Part shown: positions 24,671-33,414 of the stretch, piece by piece | How the letters are laid out: each line of letters begins with the position of its first letter | Position numbering within the stretch: the first letter of the stretch is position 1 | Origin: Phycisphaerales bacterium | Lineage (GTDB): Bacteria; Planctomycetota; Phycisphaerae; Phycisphaerales; SM1A02 | Assembly (NCBI GenBank): GCA_029245245.1 | Contig: JAQWPT010000032.1 | Location: 62,001-126,000 of the forward strand | Direction of reading: 5' to 3' | Length of the DNA: 64,000 bases | Notes under the pieces: model-generated | What the model was told of the DNA's origin: nothing | Seen by the model: the letters and a program-made list of their open reading frames with translations, nothing else | Database searches by the model: none | Translations under genes and position numbers: made by a program

Positions 24671-27495
24671 CGTGAATCCACTTCGGTCTCCGCGTCCAGT
24701 CCCGGGGCCCCTGGTCGCTGGAGATCGTAGATCACGACCGCCTCGGATGCACGATTCGCAGCCGGGTACCGCCTCCGGGCCTCGGCGATCGCCCGGTCAC
24801 GGGCATTGTCATCAACCTTGTACCGGGAGTGCATCTCGGCGTGATGGCCAGAAGCCGCTTCATCACCGAGCTCGGCATGAATCTGCTGCAGCGTGTAGTG
24901 GGCTGTCGCATTCTCGGGGTCCAGCGCCAACACGCCATCGAGAACCTCCACCGCCTCGGCAAGGAGTCGATCCCGCTCCGCCCGGTTGGCATCGCCGCGC
25001 TCCTGGCGGGCACGCTGGTACAGGGCATTGCCAAGTTCGTTGAGCACCCGGTAGTCCTTGGAGAAATCGAACCCTCGCCCCTGTGCCTGGGCAAACCCCC
25101 CATCGGTCACCTGCCTGAACTTGCTGATGGCCTCGTCCAACCGACCATTCTGCTTGTCGACAAGACCACCGAACCAGAGCAGGTGCCACTGCCGGGCCTC
25201 GTGATCGAGTTCGTCGGCCCGATCCAGAGCAGCTGGCGCCTCCTCGGTAACCCGTCCCTCGCGCAGGTACACACGGGCCAGGTTGATGGGCCCCTCGCTG
25301 CGTCCAAGTTCCTCGACCCTCTGGAAAGCGGCCTCGGCACCTCGAAGTTCTCCCTGCCCACCCTTGCGAAGGAGTCCGATGCCGTAGTCGTTCCACCGGA
25401 CCCACTCCTCCACGTCCTCCTCCATCACCGCACCGGGCGCACCGGAAACGCCGGCGACCGGCAGGGTCACCTCGTCGCGGGCGAGCACCGTGATCGGAAG
25501 ATCATTGACATGATCCGGATCATCCATCACGAACTTCATGTATTCCGCGTCGAACTTGCGGTACTTCAACTCGGCGGTGATGGTGATCGGGGCGTCCAGA
25601 TCCTCCGGCACCGTGAACCCGTAGTGCACGACATCGGCTGCACCAGGTGGAATCTGGTGGTTGTAGAGAGCCGTGAAGATGTCCTCGGCATTGCGGCGGT
25701 TGATGCGGTAGCCGTCGCGGTCCACCACGAACGAGTTGACGAAGTGGGACCATGAGTCGACATCGTTGAACTGGTCCTCCATTGCCCCGCTGCGACCGAT
25801 GATCCGGTCTCCACTGCGTACGACCACGTCCAGCCAGACCTCGTTGGAATCCGCCGTCCCCTGCGTAAAGAGATGCCCCATCTTCATGGTCCGGATGACT
25901 GCTTCCAGGAGGTACCGGTCCCCGGGCTCGAGCACCGGGATGTCCGGACCGATCGGAGCAATCAACGCTCCATCGATGGCTCCGTCACGACGAAGCCCGA
26001 AGAGATCCAGCCGCATCACACCCTCAAGGAACTCGCGATGCTTCTCGATCGCCTCCTCCGGGCGAGGCATGTCGACCATCGTGGGAATGGCGGTGTTGGC
26101 CGAGGGGAACATGTGGTCGTGCACGGTCGGGACACCGGACGCATCACGCACCCGGGCCCCGAAGTCGTCCGAGGCCATCAGCGGCATGTGGCAATCGTTG
26201 CAATTCACCTGGGCGACCGGGGGGTAGTAGAAGCTGGAAACACCCTGGCCGGAGACGCCGCTGAGCCAGAAGGAGTCGTAGTGATTCTGCCCGCGCAGCC
26301 AGCGGTACCCGTTGAGCTCCTCGGGCAGGTGCACTTTGTGGCAGGTGCCGCAGAACTCAGTGCTCTGGTGCAGCGGCTTGAGGAACGTCTTGCGATGGAA
26401 CTCCGGCTTGGCCTTGACCAACTGGCGATTGATCCACTTGAGGGTCGGATTGTCACTGAAGGCAAACGGATAGTGCACCGGCTCGTCGATCGTGTAGTCG
26501 GCATTGCCTCGCACGCTGTTGACATGGGAGATGCTGTGACACACCGTGCAGGTGATGCCGGCATGGGCCGTGACGTCATTGAGCATGTCGTACTCGGGGT
26601 CGTTGAACTGCCCGCTGAAGAAGGGAACCGGATCATGGCAGCCGGCGCAGAACCGCGATGCATTCACGTTGCCGTCACGCTCCATCGAGAACTCACGGGT
26701 CTCGATGACGGATGCAAGGTACGCCGGGTTGTTGAACGAACTGAACTTGTGGACTCCATGCATCCAGCTGTCGTGGATGTCCGCGTGGCATTCCAGGCAG
26801 TACTCGTCATTCTGGAGAACTTCCGAGTGAATGAAGTCGCCACTGACGGTCCGGGCCTGCGACGGGAAGAAGTAGGTGTCACCTTCCGGATTGCCCTCCA
26901 CGTTCCACTGCCTGGGATCCTGCGCCTGCAGCACGATCATGACCACCGCGAAGCACCCGGCGACGACAGCCCACCCCGCCCCCACCTTCCAGCGGATGCG
27001 CCGACCGGCCAGGCGATGCAGAACGAACAACCACATCACCATCAATGGCGTGATCACGTGCAGCCACCAACTGACGGAACGCACGACCTCATTCCGCACC
27101 ACGAACAGCCCATCGATCCGCAGGAGGAGGAAGCCCGTCAACAGCAGGATGATCGCAGTCGTAAACAGCGCGTACCCGGCCCGCACCGCACGACGATTGG
27201 GGCGATCGTGGGCATTACGGATGTGGAAGAAGCCGAAGACGATGATCGGCAGGCAGATCGCCAGCCCCAGCACGAGGTGGGCGATGAACATGTTCAGGTA
27301 GAACCAGTTCTCGTAGGTCTCTCCCGTGGAGAGGCCCAGGACACGAATGCTCACCAGGTAGACGGAATTGACCACGAGCAGGGCGAACAAGGCGAAGATC
27401 ACCGCCAGCAGCCGACGCAAGGCCGGACCGATGACCGGGACGTACCGCCTGCGACCTGCCGGAGCGGGGCCCTGGGATGGCTTCTGGTCGCTCAC
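24667..27495 (-). CDS. Membrane-anchored pentahaem cytochrome c with C-terminal TPRs
   Basis: A 942-residue protein. About four N-terminal helices with paired His ('HLVLGLAICLPIIVFGFFH', 'WWLHVITPLMVMWLFVLH') resemble a cytochrome-b-like module. Five CxxCH haem sites (CLECH, CAGCH, CTVCH, CGTCH, CNDCH) lie at about 232, 282, 315, 381 and 431, as in cytochrome c554-like proteins. A beta-rich segment follows at about 520-680, then TPR-like helices from about 700. It probably moves electrons across the membrane into the periplasm. GTG 27495 has AGGGAGA nine bases upstream; the alternative ATG at 27558 lies 11 bases after a possible promoter (TTGTCT-17-GATGAT), so the start is uncertain. Confidence 0.85.
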   Translation of the reverse strand: MSDQKPSQGPAPAGRRRYVPVIGPALRRLLAVIFALFALLVVNSVYLVSIRVLGLSTGETYENWFYLNMFIAHLVLGLAICLPIIVFGFFHIRNAHDRPNRRAVRAGYALFTTAIILLLTGFLLLRIDGLFVVRNEVVRSVSWWLHVITPLMVMWLFVLHRLAGRRIRWKVGAGWAVVAGCFAVVMIVLQAQDPRQWNVEGNPEGDTYFFPSQARTVSGDFIHSEVLQNDEYCLECHADIHDSWMHGVHKFSSFNNPAYLASVIETREFSMERDGNVNASRFCAGCHDPVPFFSGQFNDPEYDMLNDVTAHAGITCTVCHSISHVNSVRGNADYTIDEPVHYPFAFSDNPTLKWINRQLVKAKPEFHRKTFLKPLHQSTEFCGTCHKVHLPEELNGYRWLRGQNHYDSFWLSGVSGQGVSSFYYPPVAQVNCNDCHMPLMASDDFGARVRDASGVPTVHDHMFPSANTAIPTMVDMPRPEEAIEKHREFLEGVMRLDLFGLRRDGAIDGALIAPIGPDIPVLEPGDRYLLEAVIRTMKMGHLFTQGTADSNEVWLDVVVRSGDRIIGRSGAMEDQFNDVDSWSHFVNSFVVDRDGYRINRRNAEDIFTALYNHQIPPGAADVVHYGFTVPEDLDAPITITAELKYRKFDAEYMKFVMDDPDHVNDLPITVLARDEVTLPVAGVSGAPGAVMEEDVEEWVRWNDYGIGLLRKGGQGELRGAEAAFQRVEELGRSEGPINLARVYLREGRVTEEAPAALDRADELDHEARQWHLLWFGGLVDKQNGRLDEAISKFRQVTDGGFAQAQGRGFDFSKDYRVLNELGNALYQRARQERGDANRAERDRLLAEAVEVLDGVLALDPENATAHYTLQQIHAELGDEAASGHHAEMHSRYKVDDNARDRAIAEARRRYPAANRASEAVVIYDLQRPGAPGLDAETEVDSR

Positions 27496-27602
27496 GAACG
27501 ACGTCTCCCTGGTGGACCGGGACGCGGATCGCCCTGCGGCGACCCTGAGCCTGAACATTTCATGAATGCATCATCGACCTCCCCCATTTGGAAGACAACA
27601 GG

Positions 27603-27639
27603 AAAAACCGAGATTCCGCCCACAGGCGGCATTTGTCGG
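27603..27639 (-). terminator. Probable intrinsic terminator after the TPR/FG-GAP lipoprotein gene
   Basis: On the minus strand CCGA...TCGG encloses CCGCC-TGTG-GGCGG, and TTTTT follows at 27607-27603. It lies 18 bases past the stop at 27658 and would separate the lipoprotein gene from the cytochrome gene. Confidence 0.5.
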
Positions 27640-27657
27640 TCCATCGACGATCATGGC

Positions 27658-30600
27658 TCAGAAGCCGGATCGGTACCTGGTATTGAAACGATCATGCAAG
27701 CGTGGATGCGACTGAATCGAGTCGTGCCGGGGAAGCGGCCCCACCTGCTCCCCCCCGCGAGTGGCCAGGTCCATGTCCTTGCACCAGCCCCGGACGTCAA
27801 GCACGTGCTGACGCGTCCAGCCCTCATCCAGTCCCACCGACTCGACGTCCCAGCTCAGGCTGATGGCCTCCCCGGTTCCGAAGATCGCCAGGTTTCCATC
27901 ATCCGAAGCGACCAGTTGATCCGCTGGACCGAACGCCGTGTAGAAGCCACGCTGGGCCCGCATGTCCGCAAGTGGTGCCCGGTCATTCCAGTCGTAGCCA
28001 GGCAGAAAGAACGGACCGGTGAAACGCCGCGGGTACCCGGCACCGAAGACTCGGGCGGAGTCGAGTGAACGCAACGCCTTGACGGCTCGTGGACACGGCT
28101 CCGACCATGCCACCTGGATTCGATCCCAGTAGATCTGCAGGTTCGTGACCAGCCGCAGTCGCCGGCATCCTGATGGCAACCCATCGAGCGAAACGACCAT
28201 CTGCCGTGGCATGCCGGCGGGATAGCCGAACCTCGGCAACACCTCGATCCATCGACCCTGTTCATCTTCGGCCAGCAGTGTCGGCGGGTCGTAGGAAGCC
28301 GAAGCCTGCCACGCTGCGAACATGGTCTGTGAGTACGGATATTCAACCCATCCGTCGATCAGCAGGAACGGTGCACCGGGTCCGGATTCGATTTCCAGGG
28401 GGAACTCCAGCAGGAGGTCCATGGGCTCGGCCAGTCGACCGAGGAACCTTCGATCGAGTTCACCGGGCTCCACAGGCTCCAGGTCAGCCGTCTCGACATC
28501 ACCTGTCACATCGACCGTCCCGGACCGCACCGCACGCCGAGGCGTCATCGCCTCGCGGTAGAAGAACGGTGCTCCAGTTGGCTCCGGGGGCCCCGTGGCC
28601 ATGCGATCATCGATCGCCAGCGACCAGCCGGGAGGCAGGTCCCAGGTCTCAAGCATGGCGGCATCCAGGTAGCAGAGTTCTTCCATGGGCTCGGCAAGGA
28701 TCAGTTCATACCGACCATCCCGTGGCACAAGGGCATGCTCGGGCAGCAGGATCCGTTCCCACGGCCTCGGTGTCGAAACCGTGTCCTTGTCCAACGCAAA
28801 GCCGATCCCCGCCACGCCAAGGCAGTCCGTGATGAACCGGTACTCCTGTCCATCCCAGGCAAAGAGCACCGGGCAGCTCGACAACTGCCGCTGGGTCTCC
28901 ACGATGTCATGCACCTCGTGCGAGGAGAGATCCAGTTCCGTCTGGAACACCCCATCGGACCAGTCGATCGCAATGAAGTCCAGAGCACGCGCTCCGCCCA
29001 ATCCGATGCTCATCGGCTGCAGCCCCTGCCCGGGGCCGGAATCCATTCGCAGCGTTCCCGTCACCGTCCATCGTGAACCGGCACGAGCGGCCACCTCTGT
29101 CCCGATGCCGGATGGATTCGATCGCATCGAGGCACCCGTGTCGGTTCGCCCCGTGAACCGGAGTGTGGCGAAATCGAATCGACCGGGACCCGGTGGATAC
29201 ACGATCACTCTTCCCCCCTGCGCAACGGCGAAGGATGGCCCGTGGATTGGATCAAGCACCAACGGCGAAGAGCACGGGCCAGCGGCATCTCCTGTCATCT
29301 GGACCCCACCTTCGACTCCACTGGATGCGAGGAACCACCCGGATGATCCCGACGCGACAAGATCGAGCCGACCGTCACCAGTCATGTCCACCAGTGCCAG
29401 TCGCTCGGGACGGACTCCGGACGTCTTGAGCGACACCGTCGTCGGTTCCCAGCGTGCCCCGCCCATCGGCGACCACCACTGGATGCTCTTGGGTCCGGTG
29501 GTGCAGATCGAAAGGACACCATCCGCGTCGATGTCACCAGCAACTGCAGCCGCAACATGGGCCGCCTTGAGCAAGGCGTATTCCTCGCCGCCGGCCTTCC
29601 AGTCCCAGAGGCGGTCGTTGATGTAGATGTCATGCGGAGCGGACTCGTTGAGGACGATGAGATCAACGTCCCGATCACGATCGAGGTCCGCCACCATCAC
29701 CTGCCGTGATGCCGGTGACGTGCCCAGCAGGCCCACCTCTGAAGCGATGTCCTGGAACGTGCCATCACGATTGTTGTTCAGCAGTGCGTTGGGGCCATCG
29801 GAGTTGACGCAGAAGATGTCGAGATCACCATCATGATCGGCATCGAACATCGCCCCATCAACGGTCCGCAGTGAAAAGCGATCGCCTTGAAGCGGCTCGC
29901 TCCGTTCCCATGTGTCGACGGCAGGTTGCAGCCAGAGCTCGTTCACTCCATCACGGCAGAGGTAGGCATCCACTCGACCGTCATCATCGACGTCGCCCCA
30001 CAGCACGGCGAGCACGGAATCAACCCCGGCCAGCGGGTGCCCGGGCTCCACGGTGAGGTGTCCACCCACGTTTCGAAGGAAGGCGTTTCCATCACGCCCC
30101 CCGCTCACCATCGCGTCCACGTCCCCGTCACCATCCACATCGCACCCGGTAAGCGAACCCGTATCCAGCGACTGCATCGGGATCGCAACGCCTTGCGGCG
30201 CCCCGAACACCATTCCCTGGGGGCGTGGGGATGACTCCGCCGACGAATCACCGATCACGATGGCCATGGCCTTGGGTCCCATTCGGGCGTACTTGATCTC
30301 CGCCAGGTGCGCTCTGGGATTCATTTCCAATCGAGTGAAGAGTTTGAGCATCGCCGAGGAATCATCGGTGCGACCCAGCCGACGATAGACCTGACTGGCT
30401 CCGTACACCGCGCTTCGCAGGTACGGGTCCAGTTGCATCGCCTGTTCGTAGTACGCAATCGCCGACTCATCATCACCGCTCTGGGCCGCGCACTGCCCGG
30501 CGTAGTAGGCGGAGAAGGCGTCCGATTCGTCCCTGGCCAGCACCGTTTCGAATCGACTCCTGGCCGCCTCGGGATCTTCCAGGTAGAACTGGAGAATGGC

Positions 30601-30936
30601 CGCCGTGTAGATGGCCCGCAGGTGGCCCGGGTGCTCCTTGATGATGGTCCCGAGTTGCTGGAGAGCCTCGGCTTCATCTCCTTCTTCCTGCCGATTCAAT
30701 CTTGCGATTTCACGATTGACCAGCAGGTCGGGCTCCTCGGGATGCGATCGGGCCGCCTGGTCGAAGACCTCGTAGGCCTGTCGGTAGTCGTATTGGCCCA
30801 TGAGCGCCACGCCACGATTGTTGGCGGCGATCGTGGTGGCATCCATCGGCCTTGAGGTGGCGTCACGCTCCTCGTCACAGCCCGGCAGAAGCAGCAGGAT
30901 CGCCAGTGCCAACCATGCAAACCGGTCAATGCTCAT
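27658..30936 (-). CDS. Lipoprotein with TPRs, FG-GAP repeats and UnbV-like C-terminus
   Basis: A 1092-residue lipoprotein. The N-terminus 'MSIDRFAWLALAILLLLPGC' has a lipobox (LLPGC, Cys20). TPR-like helices cover about 35-220. FG-GAP/VCBS repeats follow ('GCDVDGDGDVDAMVSGG', 'FDADHDGDLDIFCVN', 'ADLDRDRDVDLIVLN'). An ASPIC/UnbV-like piece lies near 600-680, and the long C-terminal beta region is not recognised. The start at 30936 is set by the lipobox and AGGGAG six bases upstream; the frame is open much further but inside the nitrilase gene. It overlaps the nitrilase stop by 11 bases. Combining TPR and CRTAC1 modules in one chain mirrors the two separate genes on the other strand (31978 and 33411). 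Confidence 0.85.
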   Translation of the reverse strand: MSIDRFAWLALAILLLLPGCDEERDATSRPMDATTIAANNRGVALMGQYDYRQAYEVFDQAARSHPEEPDLLVNREIARLNRQEEGDEAEALQQLGTIIKEHPGHLRAIYTAAILQFYLEDPEAARSRFETVLARDESDAFSAYYAGQCAAQSGDDESAIAYYEQAMQLDPYLRSAVYGASQVYRRLGRTDDSSAMLKLFTRLEMNPRAHLAEIKYARMGPKAMAIVIGDSSAESSPRPQGMVFGAPQGVAIPMQSLDTGSLTGCDVDGDGDVDAMVSGGRDGNAFLRNVGGHLTVEPGHPLAGVDSVLAVLWGDVDDDGRVDAYLCRDGVNELWLQPAVDTWERSEPLQGDRFSLRTVDGAMFDADHDGDLDIFCVNSDGPNALLNNNRDGTFQDIASEVGLLGTSPASRQVMVADLDRDRDVDLIVLNESAPHDIYINDRLWDWKAGGEEYALLKAAHVAAAVAGDIDADGVLSICTTGPKSIQWWSPMGGARWEPTTVSLKTSGVRPERLALVDMTGDGRLDLVASGSSGWFLASSGVEGGVQMTGDAAGPCSSPLVLDPIHGPSFAVAQGGRVIVYPPGPGRFDFATLRFTGRTDTGASMRSNPSGIGTEVAARAGSRWTVTGTLRMDSGPGQGLQPMSIGLGGARALDFIAIDWSDGVFQTELDLSSHEVHDIVETQRQLSSCPVLFAWDGQEYRFITDCLGVAGIGFALDKDTVSTPRPWERILLPEHALVPRDGRYELILAEPMEELCYLDAAMLETWDLPPGWSLAIDDRMATGPPEPTGAPFFYREAMTPRRAVRSGTVDVTGDVETADLEPVEPGELDRRFLGRLAEPMDLLLEFPLEIESGPGAPFLLIDGWVEYPYSQTMFAAWQASASYDPPTLLAEDEQGRWIEVLPRFGYPAGMPRQMVVSLDGLPSGCRRLRLVTNLQIYWDRIQVAWSEPCPRAVKALRSLDSARVFGAGYPRRFTGPFFLPGYDWNDRAPLADMRAQRGFYTAFGPADQLVASDDGNLAIFGTGEAISLSWDVESVGLDEGWTRQHVLDVRGWCKDMDLATRGGEQVGPLPRHDSIQSHPRLHDRFNTRYRSGF

Positions 30937-31924
30937 GCGGGACTCCCTGGGAACGAGCCGACGCGATCCGATCTTCGAGGGAACTGCTCGTGATGGGGTG
31001 GACCTCTGCAGGAGCGAGGTGACCCGTCCGCAGATAGTCATAGGCTTCGCTGCGCAGGTGGGAACGCATGTCGTGCCCGAGTCGTCGCTCCCGCTCGTAC
31101 CGGAGCACATCGATGGCGATTGGCGCCACCACAACACGCTCCCCGGGACCGGCATCGGCCTGTGACAGGATGCGCCCGTCGTAGTCGACGATCATGCTCG
31201 AGCCTGGCCAACTGAAGGGTGGGAAGTGCTCACGACTGGCCCCCTGGTTGCACGCAACGACGTACGCCGTGTTCTCAAGTGCACGGGTGCGGTTGATGAG
31301 CGTCCACCAGTCCATCGGGGGCTGTGATCCCCAGGGATCCATGTACGCCGAGACCCGGTTGATGACCTCGGCCCCGTTCATCGCCAACTGGCGAATGGAC
31401 TCGGGGAACAACCAGTCGTAGCAGACCGCCACTCCGATGCGACCGATCTCGGTGTCCGCCACCGGGAAGTGGTCTCCTTCCGGATCAAGGTCATGCGGCG
31501 ATGCGCTCACCTCCCATGGAATCCAGGGGTTCACCTTCCGGTAGATGAGCTCGATGCCACCAGGTCCCACCAACACGGTGGTGTTGAAGATCACATCCGA
31601 TCCGTGTTCAGGAACATGTTCCAGAAAGGTACCGGTCTGGATCCAGCACCCGTGCTCGGCACAGAAGTCGGCGTATGCATCGACGTGCTCATTGGGAACC
31701 TCGACGGCAAGATGCCGATTCAGTTCCTCGACCGTGGAGTAGATGGGGGCGGCGTGAGCAAACTCGGGGAAGACAAACAGCCGGATATCGTGGTTCGGCT
31801 CGTAGGCAGACAGGGTCTGCTCAGCCATCTGAATCATGGCCTTTGTTCGATCCTGGATCTCGCCTCGCCTTCTTGGGGCCGGGAAGTCGGTCTGGCAGGC
31901 CGCTGCATAGTACGGATCGGGCAT
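30926..31924 (-). CDS. Carbon-nitrogen hydrolase (nitrilase superfamily)
   Basis: A 332-residue enzyme with the full nitrilase catalytic triad: Glu54 in 'VFPEFAHA', Lys130 in 'YRKVNPW' and Cys168 in 'VAVCYDWLFPES'. Such enzymes hydrolyse amide or nitrile C-N bonds in the cytoplasm; the substrate here is unknown. Length is within the family range. ATG 31924 is chosen because TAGAAT lies seven bases upstream and overlaps the earlier in-frame ATG at 31933, so that ATG would not be in the transcript. It heads the minus-strand cluster of redox and CRTAC1 genes. Confidence 0.9.
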   Translation of the reverse strand: MPDPYYAAACQTDFPAPRRRGEIQDRTKAMIQMAEQTLSAYEPNHDIRLFVFPEFAHAAPIYSTVEELNRHLAVEVPNEHVDAYADFCAEHGCWIQTGTFLEHVPEHGSDVIFNTTVLVGPGGIELIYRKVNPWIPWEVSASPHDLDPEGDHFPVADTEIGRIGVAVCYDWLFPESIRQLAMNGAEVINRVSAYMDPWGSQPPMDWWTLINRTRALENTAYVVACNQGASREHFPPFSWPGSSMIVDYDGRILSQADAGPGERVVVAPIAIDVLRYERERRLGHDMRSHLRSEAYDYLRTGHLAPAEVHPITSSSLEDRIASARSQGVPHEH

Positions 31925-31931
31925 GTGGAGC

Positions 31932-31937
31932 ATTCTA
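31932..31937 (-). promoter_or_regulatory. -10 TAGAAT for the nitrilase cluster
   Basis: TAGAAT on the minus strand is followed by seven bases and the ATG at 31924. It is half of a divergent promoter pair with 31963-31968. No -35 is evident. Confidence 0.55.
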
Positions 31938-31962
31938 GCCCCCTCACGCTCCAACGCGGCTG

Positions 31963-31968
31963 TATGAT
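31963..31968 (+). promoter_or_regulatory. -10 TATGAT for the TPR-CRTAC1 unit
   Basis: TATGAT lies nine bases before the ATG at 31978. Only 53 bases separate the two divergent start codons, so a single bound regulator could control both directions. Confidence 0.55.
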
Positions 31969-31977
31969 CGAGTTCGC

Positions 31978-33414
31978 ATGCATTCCCGAAGGCTCATCAT
32001 GGCCTGCCTGATCATGGCACCAGGGATGGGCTGGACCGGCTGCGATCTGCCCGACCAGAGCACTGCGCAAGCCCCCATGCCTGCCCCTGAACCGACGGTG
32101 CCCTGGTCGAGTTTCAACTCCCGTGTTCAGGCTGTACTTCAAGCCGGCCTCGGAGCGGTCAGTGCCGCTCCAGACGATCCCACGGTTCGCCTCCGACTCG
32201 CCCAGCTCTACCACGGCAACGGGCTGCCCAGGCAGGCCATCGAAACCTACCAGCAGTCCCTGGACATGGAACCCGGCAACTCCAGAGCCTGGTACGGGCT
32301 GGCGCTGCTCCTGACCCAGGAGGGAAGAATCGATGAGGCAATCGATGCTCACCTTCAGGTTTCCCGAAATGCCCCTGACTACGCACCCGCCATCTGGCAC
32401 CGTGGGTACCTCCTCCTGGACCTTGGCCGGCATGCCGATGCCGAACTCGCCTTCCGTGCCACGATGGACGTCGAGCCGACCTCACCGGCGGCTCGTGTCG
32501 GCCTTGCGCGAACAGCGTTGTCGGACGGCAGGCCGGGCGATGCCGTCCCTCACCTCGAATCACTGCGCGCCGTTGTCAGCAACTCCTATCTGGACTTCCT
32601 GCTCGGTCAGGCCTATCGGCGACAGGGCCGGATCGAGGAAGCCGCCCTGCTGCTTGCGAACGTCAAGGGCGATCCTCCTCAGTTCGAGGATCCCTGGCAC
32701 CAGGTCATCCTTGATGCCGGCGCAAGCACCCAATCCCGCATCGATCGCATCGATCGACTGATCGATGCCGGGAACCTTCGCGATGCCATGACCGAAACCC
32801 GCAGCGCGATCGAAGATGAACCGGAAAACCTGGTGTTGCTGAACCGACTCAGCCATCTCCAGGCGGCATTGGGACAGCAGAAGGCGTGCATTCGAACGCT
32901 CAAGCGGGCGCTCCGCATCGATGAAGCCTACGCACCAACCCACCTGAGCCTTTCCTACCAGTACCAGGCTTCCGACGACCGCTCCCGGGCCCGGGCCCAC
33001 GCCCAGCGAGCCACCGAATTGAATCCGAACATGGCCCAGGCCCACATGCAACTCGGCATCTTGCGCGTACAGGAGCAGGACCTGCCGCAGGCAATCGAGA
33101 GTTTCGATACTGCATTCGCACTGGGCATCCAGGACACTGCTGCACGTCATCAGTACGCCCATGCACTGACCCGGACCGGACGATTCCCCGATGCACTCAA
33201 GCAGTATCAGCTGGTCCTTGCCCTGAATCGAAATGACGGGCGAAGCTGGGCTGGACTCGCCGACGTCTACCTTCTGCAGAACAACCTCGCGGCGGCCAGG
33301 GATGCCGTCCAACGCGGACTGGCACGAGCCCCCGACTCCCACCACCTGCAGACGATGGCTCAAGTCGTCCAGGAACGCATCCAGTCCGAAATGAACACGG
33401 GCACGCAGCCATGA
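31978..33414 (+). CDS. Exported TPR protein, probable lipoprotein
   Basis: A 478-residue protein. The N-terminus 'MHSRRLIMACLIMAPG' with 'GWTGC' after it is a lipoprotein-like signal (Cys near 22). A Pro/Ala linker follows, then about ten tetratricopeptide repeats from about 60 to 470 ('ARLYHGNGLPRQAIETYQQSL'-like units: 'LAQLYHGNGLPRQAIETYQQ', 'AYRRQGRIEEAALLL'). It overlaps the following CRTAC1 gene by four bases. TPRs suggest a scaffold for the CRTAC1 partner on the periplasmic side of a membrane; this is inferred. Confidence 0.85.
   Translation: MHSRRLIMACLIMAPGMGWTGCDLPDQSTAQAPMPAPEPTVPWSSFNSRVQAVLQAGLGAVSAAPDDPTVRLRLAQLYHGNGLPRQAIETYQQSLDMEPGNSRAWYGLALLLTQEGRIDEAIDAHLQVSRNAPDYAPAIWHRGYLLLDLGRHADAELAFRATMDVEPTSPAARVGLARTALSDGRPGDAVPHLESLRAVVSNSYLDFLLGQAYRRQGRIEEAALLLANVKGDPPQFEDPWHQVILDAGASTQSRIDRIDRLIDAGNLRDAMTETRSAIEDEPENLVLLNRLSHLQAALGQQKACIRTLKRALRIDEAYAPTHLSLSYQYQASDDRSRARAHAQRATELNPNMAQAHMQLGILRVQEQDLPQAIESFDTAFALGIQDTAARHQYAHALTRTGRFPDALKQYQLVLALNRNDGRSWAGLADVYLLQNNLAAARDAVQRGLARAPDSHHLQTMAQVVQERIQSEMNTGTQP

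Noticed and set aside
25873-28068. 731-residue plus-strand frame opposite the cytochrome and lipoprotein genes
   Set aside because: It mirrors CxxCH and TPR codons and spans two genes and their terminator; no signal or domain.
31694-32011. Frames extending across the divergent promoter at 31925-31977
   Set aside because: They read through both -10 hexamers and antisense to the nitrilase; not supported as genes.
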